From IMG/VR virus record IMGVR_UViG_3300005580_000007, positions 1-46,108 of that record: a DNA stretch of 46,108 nucleotides. The stretch is one strand, 5' to 3'. Shown here in pieces: positions 42,506-46,108 of this stretch; the first letter of the stretch is position 1, and each line of letters opens with the position of its first letter. A program made the position numbers and the translations under genes. The notes under the pieces are model-generated. The model was not told the DNA's origin. It did not search any database and saw only the letters and a program-made list of their open reading frames with translations. Origin of the DNA: a virus.

Positions 42506-43287
42506 TGGTCTTTTTTAAAAGCATTATACATAAGATCTGCATAAAAATTATGAAATGAAGTTCCTGGATGACAATCATCTGCTGCCCATAAAGATTTTTC
42601 AGGAGTATTTGTAACCTTATCATATTCAAAAACACTATTAAGCATATCTTTTGAAGAATAGTCACGGTATGAACTAAAATTGTTTAAGCTATAAACTTTT
42701 TGCATAGAAGCAGGTAATGGATACCCTTCTGGTATTTTTTGTTTAGGCTCTCCCGATTTTCCTTGCTCAGTCCATAAAGGCCTTAGCATTTTTTTGCCTT
42801 CATAGTTCCAAATATGTCTTACAGGGTTTCCAATTTTTGCATCTATAGATTTTACCCAAGAAAATGAGTAAAGTTTTATATTATTTGATTTGCAGTACTG
42901 CTCTAAATATAGATACATGTTAAATATGTAAGGATACATAAATTTATCGTAAACATGTCGTTGTTCTCTGTGAAATTCTGTTGTAACAAAAAATACAAGA
43001 TCTGGATTTCCGTAATTATGGCAATATTTAAAAAATTGATCAATCGATTCTGTTGTTGAGCTTCCAGAAATGCCTACGTTAAAATACCCACTAGTTGGCT
43101 CTTCTTGAGATATCCTTGAATATAGCTTATAACACCAAGTGTCTTTTTTATCCAGCCCGTCGCCTGCCGCAAATGAGTCACCTATAAAAAGTATGTGCTT
43201 ACCCTGATGATTTTCTTTAAATGGATCGCACCTGTAGTCAAACTCGTTGTCAGAGTCTCTTAAGCCAAAAGTAGGATTTGTATCCAT
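42502..43287 (-). CDS. SGNH/GDSL hydrolase-like protein
   Basis: 261 residues. GDS at 36-38 within ILFIGDSFAAGDGLDKKDTW provides the nucleophile serine S38; NVGISGSSTTE is block II; DDCHPG with D237 and H240 ends the fold. Alpha/beta hydrolase of the SGNH class, able to remove or transfer acyl groups on sugars. Next to carbamoyltransferase, so it probably tunes the same glycan. No signal peptide, so it acts in the cytoplasm. Confidence 0.8.
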   Translation of the reverse strand: MDTNPTFGLRDSDNEFDYRCDPFKENHQGKHILFIGDSFAAGDGLDKKDTWCYKLYSRISQEEPTSGYFNVGISGSSTTESIDQFFKYCHNYGNPDLVFFVTTEFHREQRHVYDKFMYPYIFNMYLYLEQYCKSNNIKLYSFSWVKSIDAKIGNPVRHIWNYEGKKMLRPLWTEQGKSGEPKQKIPEGYPLPASMQKVYSLNNFSSYRDYSSKDMLNSVFEYDKVTNTPEKSLWAADDCHPGTSFHNFYADLMYNAFKKDQ

Positions 43288-43356
43288 TAATAATTGAATT
43301 TTCTTTTCTGAAAAGCCTTTTTGTTTTTTCTAGTCCAGAGATACAGCTTAATTTTA

Positions 43357-43527
43357 TTAATTAGCTTCATTTAACCCGCCTTTAATTGTTACATCTTGAC
43401 TACAAAAACTAATTCCAAAAGTTTTTTGTTTTGCAATTTCCATACATCTTGTGCAATATGCTTCAAGTACACCTTTAGAGTTTAATCTTTCGATGTATTT
43501 TTCTTTTTCGCAAAATTTGCATTTCAT
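43357..43527 (-). CDS. Cys-rich miniprotein (zinc ribbon-like)
   Basis: 56 residues. C3-x2-C6 and C25-x2-C28 form a plausible zinc ribbon, with a further Cys at 42. A -10 element lies exactly 6 nt upstream of ATG 43527, so it is likely leaderless. First gene of the minus-strand carbamoyltransferase group. Confidence 0.65.
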   Translation of the reverse strand: MKCKFCEKEKYIERLNSKGVLEAYCTRCMEIAKQKTFGISFCSQDVTIKGGLNEAN

Positions 43528-43533
43528 ATAATT

Positions 43534-43556
43534 ATTATACCGTATATTCTAGTCAA
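43534..43556 (-). promoter_or_regulatory. -10 promoter for a leaderless mRNA (site 3)
   Basis: On the minus strand CGGTATAAT with exactly 6 nt to ATG 43527. TTGACT is 11 nt upstream, a short spacing similar to the N10 elements of the early genes. Confidence 0.6.
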
Positions 43557-43865
43557 CTGCTTTATCTGTATGTATTTTATCTTTATAACTTTCAACTTGG
43601 AAATTAGATTTTAGCAAACCCCCCCTACCCCCCAAATTTTAACTTTTTGGAAAGTAGGAGAAGTTACTAGATCATATCTCCAAGTAATAACTTGGCATAT
43701 TGAGTCTTAGTGTAACCCCCGAAACCTTTCCAATTGTAACATGAGACATTTTTGTAGGTCAAGCTTTTTCAGATTTCTAAAAATGTTAATATGTATTTTT
43801 CTTGTATGATACACACTATTTAGCATGTCCGAATTGTCCGATAGTGCGACCATAATAGTCTTATT

Positions 43866-43881
43866 TGTGACCCTTATCACA
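43866..43881. promoter_or_regulatory. CRP/GlxR-type palindrome 1
   Basis: TGTGACCCTTATCACA is a perfect TGTGA-N6-TCACA operator. It starts 64 nt before the TGTCAG element at 43930. Confidence 0.7.
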
Positions 43882-43929
43882 TAACTATTTTTAGAATTGT
43901 CCCTAATGTCCGAATTGCGACTAGAAATT

Positions 43930-43951
43930 TGTCAGACCCCCGTGATAGTCT
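43930..43951 (+). promoter_or_regulatory. TGTCAG-N10-TAGTCT promoter-like element (early, copy 1)
   Basis: TGTCAG followed by 10 nt and TAGTCT, the most divergent -10 of the set. Same spacing from its palindrome as copy 3. Confidence 0.45.
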
Positions 43952-43996
43952 TAAGACATAAGTTAATCAAGGTGATTAACAGAAAGGAGTTACATA

Positions 43997-44143
43997 ATGA
44001 GTAACTCAATGTTTGAAAGAGCGAGAGGGTTCGCTACTGTATCCGATTACCCTAAAGGTCTAATGAACCTGTGTCCATGCGGTCAGGTAGTCTTAGCACC
44101 AGCCCTATACCATGAAAGGTGTGAGGCAACTCACACCGCATAG
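43997..44143 (+). CDS. Small early protein with CPC and Cys/His residues
   Basis: 48 residues, AAAGGAG 7 nt upstream of ATG. Contains LCPCGQVV and later YHERCEATH, so C-x-C plus H/C could form a small zinc site. Its 3' end contains palindrome 2, so coding and regulatory sequence overlap. Unknown function. Confidence 0.55.
   Translation: MSNSMFERARGFATVSDYPKGLMNLCPCGQVVLAPALYHERCEATHTA
44120..44135. promoter_or_regulatory. CRP/GlxR-type palindrome 2
   Basis: TGTGAGGCAACTCACA; the flanks extend it to GGTGTGA-N6-TCACACC, a 7-bp perfect half-site. It starts 54 nt before the TGTCAG element at 44174 and lies within the end of the upstream coding sequence. Confidence 0.68.
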
Positions 44144-44173
44144 GCCACACGCTACGGCGTGTCGGCTTGATAA

Positions 44174-44195
44174 TGTCAGCCAACTAGGCTACAAT
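44174..44195 (+). promoter_or_regulatory. TGTCAG-N10-TACAAT promoter-like element (early, copy 2)
   Basis: TGTCAG, 10 nt, TACAATTCCA; a weak -35 TTGATA also lies 17 nt before TACAAT. The leader AACCAACTAACGAAAG follows and is shared with copy 4. Confidence 0.65.
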
Positions 44196-44231
44196 TCCAA
44201 CTATAACCAACTAACGAAAGAAGAACAGACA

Positions 44232-44384
44232 ATGACAATCACATACTCACTATGGGACGGCGCTCAACTACTAGGCGCAGGCTTCACCGCTAATAGCGCT
44301 GACGAAATGAATAAGGTAGTAGCAGACCTACAAAAGGTTTCTAAAAATGTTGTAGCACACATGCGAAAGGTAGAACAAAACTAA
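44232..44384 (+). CDS. Small early protein
   Basis: 50 residues from ATG 44232 (an upstream in-frame ATG lies in the promoter region and is rejected). Begins MTITYSLWDGAQLLGAGFTA, ending VAHMRKVEQN. Alpha/beta, no motif. TAATG overlap with the next gene. Preceded by GAAAGAAGA. Confidence 0.65.
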   Translation: MTITYSLWDGAQLLGAGFTANSADEMNKVVADLQKVSKNVVAHMRKVEQN

Positions 44385-44563
44385 TGACTAAATGGGACAC
44401 GATACAGGCAGACGTAGCAGACCAATACGCATACCTTGATGAGGTAGATGATGAGCAAGATGATGAGCAAGATGATTTCTTTGGCTTTGCTAAGTCTATT
44501 GAGACCGACCACTTAACAGATGAGCAAGTAGATGAAATCTTTAACATGTTCGGAGATAAGTAA
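44384..44563 (+). CDS. Small acidic early protein
   Basis: 59 residues, highly Asp/Glu-rich, with a DEQDDEQDDFF repeat around residue 23-33. Coupled to the previous gene by TAATG overlap. Acidic small phage proteins often mimic DNA or bind basic partners; nothing here proves it. Confidence 0.6.
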   Translation: MTKWDTIQADVADQYAYLDEVDDEQDDEQDDFFGFAKSIETDHLTDEQVDEIFNMFGDK

Positions 44564-44704
44564 ATGACTATCGAACTAAATGACTACGGCTTTATGTTTG
44601 ACATGGGTGACTTTATCTATGTCTCTCTATCATGGGCTTTTATTATCTTGACCGCCTTATCTATAACCGCCTATAAGATTTATAAGAGAAAGAAGAATAA
44701 GTAA
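44564..44704 (+). CDS. Small early membrane protein
   Basis: 46 residues: MTIELNDYGFMFDMG, a hydrophobic span FIYVSLSWAFIILTALSITA, then a basic tail YKIYKRKKNK. Single helix with the basic end likely cytoplasmic. Ends in TAATG overlap with the next gene. Confidence 0.6.
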   Translation: MTIELNDYGFMFDMGDFIYVSLSWAFIILTALSITAYKIYKRKKNK

Positions 44705-44817
44705 TGACTAGAGCACTAACTACACTAGTACAATTAGCCCTTGCAGTACCCGCCCTATACATGGGGCGCATAGTATGGCATGAGTTTGTTATCGAGATGA
44801 AGGAGTTATTTAATTGA
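44704..44817 (+). CDS. Small early hydrophobic protein
   Basis: 37 residues, MTRALTTLVQLALAVPALYM then a polar end. One membrane or signal-like helix. Its TGA overlaps the TTG start of the next gene. Confidence 0.5.
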   Translation: MTRALTTLVQLALAVPALYMGRIVWHEFVIEMKELFN

Positions 44818-45026
44818 GTATGACACAATTCGAAAGAGACCTAACTATAAAAGAGAGCTTTATAGATTTACTTAATGAGATTTATCCCGAGGTAAAGATT
44901 GGCTACTCTACCTTTACTCCCGCCGAGATCTTGGAGTGTTGCGACCCTATCGCCTTTAGTATAGGCGTTATAGAGCATGAGGACTACATGCTAGAGCGTG
45001 GCGAGCTAGATGATGAAGAGATGTAA
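44814..45026 (+). CDS. Small early protein
   Basis: 70 residues from TTG 44814, 8 nt after GGAG; ATG 44820 is an alternative but too far from that site. Acidic, with FTPAEILECCDPIAFSIGVI. Unknown function; last gene before the DnaA-box region. Confidence 0.6.
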   Translation: MSMTQFERDLTIKESFIDLLNEIYPEVKIGYSTFTPAEILECCDPIAFSIGVIEHEDYMLERGELDDEEM

Positions 45027-45053
45027 ATCACACTAGCCTAGCGGCGTGTCGCC

Positions 45054-45082
45054 TTGACAGGGGCGGCATCTGCCCCTATCTG
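45054..45082 (+). promoter_or_regulatory. TTGACA -35 with palindromic 17-nt spacer
   Basis: TTGACA (45054-45059), a 17-nt spacer and TATCTG (45077-45082). AGGGGC (45059-45064) and GCCCCT (45072-45077) make the spacer a hairpin/operator. The -10 is poor. Confidence 0.35.
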
Positions 45083-45166
45083 TGTGGGGGCTGTGGATAA
45101 CTTACGACAGGCTGTGGATAACCCTGAAAATTTGTGGACAGCCTGTGTACGACACGCCCGAGATCT

Positions 45167-45182
45167 TGTGACTTTTATCACA
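45167..45182. promoter_or_regulatory. CRP/GlxR-type palindrome 3
   Basis: TGTGACTTTTATCACA, perfect TGTGA-N6-TCACA, differing from palindrome 1 at two positions only. It starts exactly 64 nt before the TGTCAG element at 45231. Confidence 0.7.
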
Positions 45183-45230
45183 CGGCTTGAGCGTCTCAGT
45201 ATTTGGAATTACTGGCTAGTAATTAGTTTA

Positions 45231-45252
45231 TGTCAGTCCGTTCGTGTATAAT
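45231..45252 (+). promoter_or_regulatory. TGTCAG-N10-TATAAT promoter-like element (early, copy 3)
   Basis: TGTCAG, 10 nt, TATAATTCCA; the leader then reads AACCAAACGAAAGG. Confidence 0.7.
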
Positions 45253-45283
45253 TCCATACATAACCAAACGAAAGGCGGACACC

Positions 45284-45478
45284 ATGTCAGCAAATGTCTA
45301 TACAATCGAAAGCCTACTTGTAGGAAAACTCTATCGCTCAAAAACTTTAACGGGCGAGATTATCTCAGCAGAAAAACACCCTGCACCAGTATGGTACGAA
45401 AACGCAGAGGCGTATTTAGTCGAGGTGCGTAATCATAACGGTGGCTATGCTCACCGAACCGTTGCCGTCAATAACTAA
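45284..45478 (+). CDS. Small early protein
   Basis: 64 residues from ATG 45284 (earlier in-frame ATG/GTG lies in the promoter). Beta-rich: SLLVGKLYRSKTLTGEIISA, ending GGYAHRTVAVNN; ribosome site CGAAAGGCGG. No motif recognised. Confidence 0.65.
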   Translation: MSANVYTIESLLVGKLYRSKTLTGEIISAEKHPAPVWYENAEAYLVEVRNHNGGYAHRTVAVNN

Positions 45479-45480
45479 TT

Positions 45481-45502
45481 TGTCAGTGGCACCTGATACA
45501 AT
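45481..45502 (+). promoter_or_regulatory. TGTCAG-N10-TACAAT promoter-like element (early, copy 4)
   Basis: TGTCAG, 10 nt, TACAATTCCA, then leader AACCAACTAACGAAAG. It has no perfect TGTGA-N6-TCACA palindrome upstream. Confidence 0.65.
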
Positions 45503-45532
45503 TCCATTAACCAACTAACGAAAGGTCATAAA

Positions 45533-45628
45533 ATGACACTTGATGAATACAAAGAAATGGTAACTGCTCAGCGTGAAGCGAGCAAGGCCGAAGCCCTAAC
45601 AATTTTAACACGAAAGGAAAACTCATAA
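45533..45628 (+). CDS. Micro-ORF, helical peptide
   Basis: 31 residues, MTLDEYKEMVTAQREASKAE then ALTILTRKENS. Good AACGAAAGG site and TAATG overlap with the next gene support translation. Function unknown. Confidence 0.55.
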   Translation: MTLDEYKEMVTAQREASKAEALTILTRKENS

Positions 45629-45771
45629 TGGGAAACATTCTAGATGAATTAACTAACATTCTCGCAATAGATTGTGATGAATGTGGCGGTGCAGGATTTT
45701 TATTTTTCGGTAACGAAAACAATTTTGATGTAGAGCCTTGCGATTGCGTAACAGATGAGGAGTTAATTTAA
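45628..45771 (+). CDS. Small Cys-rich protein (DnaJ-type zinc finger-like)
   Basis: 47 residues. C-x2-C in CDECGGAGFLF and C-x-C in EPCDCV. CDECGGAG resembles half of a DnaJ CxxCxGxG zinc repeat. Coupled to both neighbours by TAATG overlaps. Confidence 0.6.
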   Translation: MGNILDELTNILAIDCDECGGAGFLFFGNENNFDVEPCDCVTDEELI

Positions 45772-45977
45772 TGTATAAAATTACTTGCGCTTATGATAGC
45801 GAACCAATTCATTATATTAGAGAATACGAAAACGAATTCGGTGCATGGGAAAACTTTTTCTTATTTACTGACTGGGGATTTGCAGATGAATACTCAACTG
45901 TTAATCTTTACACGCCAACAGGCAAATGCCATACAAAAGTTTTTTATCGTGAAGGTAGAAGGGTCGTAGTAAAATGA
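45771..45977 (+). CDS. Small early protein
   Basis: 68 residues. Aromatic-rich, FGAWENFFLFTDWGFADEYS, then TGKCHTKVFYREGRRVVVK. Not recognised. The stop overlaps the next start. Confidence 0.6.
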   Translation: MYKITCAYDSEPIHYIREYENEFGAWENFFLFTDWGFADEYSTVNLYTPTGKCHTKVFYREGRRVVVK

Positions 45978-46108
45978 TGACACGCAAAGACTATGTAGCA
46001 ACTGCAGAAATTCTAAAGTTTGCTAGCGATAAAACGCACCCTGCTTTATTTTCTAAAATCGTAAATGATTTTGCGGAAATGTTTGCGGTTGATAATCCAC
46101 GATTTGAT
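45974..46108 (+). CDS. MTRKDY-type small actinophage protein (truncated by window edge)
   Basis: 45 residues visible, no stop before the right edge. MMTRKDYVATAEILKFASDK, then FAEMFAVDNPRFD, matches in style a small protein widely carried by actinophages and actinobacterial plasmids (MTRKDF/Y-x2-A...ENPRFD). Function unknown. The match is from memory of the family. It overlaps the previous gene by 4 nt. Confidence 0.65.
   Translation, partial: MMTRKDYVATAEILKFASDKTHPALFSKIVNDFAEMFAVDNPRFD

Larger units (their letters stand above)
43528..43996. other. Intergenic regulatory region
   Basis: About 470 nt with no gene, between diverging gene sets. Contents: the leaderless promoter near 43539, a C-rich tract near 43617-43636, an inverted repeat CCAAGT-aata-ACTTGG at 43680-43695, two copies of ATGTCCGAATTG near 43827 and 43908, a CRP-type palindrome at 43866 and a TGTCAG promoter-like element at 43930. 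I saw no RNA gene in it. Confidence 0.7.
45027..45230. other. Origin-like region with three phased DnaA boxes
   Basis: Perfect DnaA boxes TGTGGATAA (reverse of TTATCCACA) begin at 45092 and 45113, and a degenerate third TGTGGACAG at 45133. Spacing is 21 and 20 nt, two helical turns. They are flanked by a 9-bp inverted repeat GGCGTGTCG (45043-45051) and CGACACGCC (45150-45158). The GGGC/GCCC hairpin at 45059-45077 and the CRP-type palindrome 3 also lie here. A replication origin is inferred. Confidence 0.6.

Noticed and set aside
45054-45251. Plus-strand open frame of 65 residues across the DnaA-box region
   Set aside because: Overlaps DnaA boxes, a palindrome and a promoter; no ribosome site at its start.
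45440-45455. Fourth CRP-like palindrome upstream of the 45481 promoter element
   Set aside because: Only the GTG-N8-CAC core is present, it is inside a coding sequence and 41 nt from TGTCAG, out of phase with the 54/64-nt rule.
1-46108. tRNA genes, integrase and attachment sites
   Set aside because: No cloverleaf, recombinase or flanking direct repeat could be supported by reading.

Overview
The window is a 46.1 kb piece of an AT-rich tailed-phage genome of siphovirus type: HK97-like capsid, long tape measure, tail assembly chaperone with a -1 frameshift, many fibre genes. No chromosomal housekeeping genes, tRNA, integrase, transposase or CRISPR array were seen. Several features suit an actinobacterial host: the LamG/concanavalin minor tail protein, the small MTRKDY-type early gene at the right edge, leaderless-looking promoters, TGTGA-N6-TCACA palindromes of the CRP/GlxR type, and DnaA boxes of the TTATCCACA type. 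A low-GC aquatic actinobacterium is my best guess for the host, but this is inference. No terminase is present, so the window is an incomplete genome.

Layout. (1) 1-36063, minus strand: one long late region read right to left. In transcription order it encodes a glycosyltransferase, a class II ribonucleotide reductase, a holin with an EF-hand-like loop, a series of fibre/baseplate proteins (32676-23531), six Fe(II)/2-oxoglutarate oxygenases interleaved with two DUF6065-like proteins (23468-17972), a LamG lectin-like tail protein, portal, protease/scaffold, major capsid, head-tail connectors, major tail protein, tail chaperone, and a tape measure that runs off the left edge. (2) 36151-39769, plus strand: exported lysozyme-like endolysin, three small genes, a stem-loop-rich terminator, then a small Cys protein, two more oxygenases and a sulfotransferase-like protein. 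(3) 39857-43527, minus strand: small membrane proteins, a JmjC/cupin oxygenase, a NodU-type carbamoyltransferase, an SGNH hydrolase and a Cys-rich miniprotein. (4) 43528-46108, plus strand and visibly richer in GC: a regulatory region, tightly packed small early genes and an origin-like cluster of DnaA boxes.

How the parts fit. Eight 2OG oxygenases plus one JmjC/cupin oxygenase, a sulfotransferase, a carbamoyltransferase, a glycosyltransferase and an SGNH hydrolase together form an unusually large modification toolkit. Six of the oxygenases directly follow a tail gene whose product carries 14 FFxPPx repeats, a plausible prolyl-hydroxylation substrate, and a C-terminal Hint domain. The tape measure contains a domain with all the R-S-E landmarks of an ADP-ribosyltransferase, which could enter the host with the DNA.

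Regulation. In the early region three perfect TGTGA-N6-TCACA palindromes lie exactly 64, 64 and 54 nt upstream of TGTCAG-N10-TAnnnT promoter-like elements, differing by one helical turn. Three genes elsewhere have TATAAT exactly 6 nt before the ATG, which predicts leaderless transcripts. Late transcription units use extended -10 promoters (TGnTATAAT), often next to terminator hairpins.
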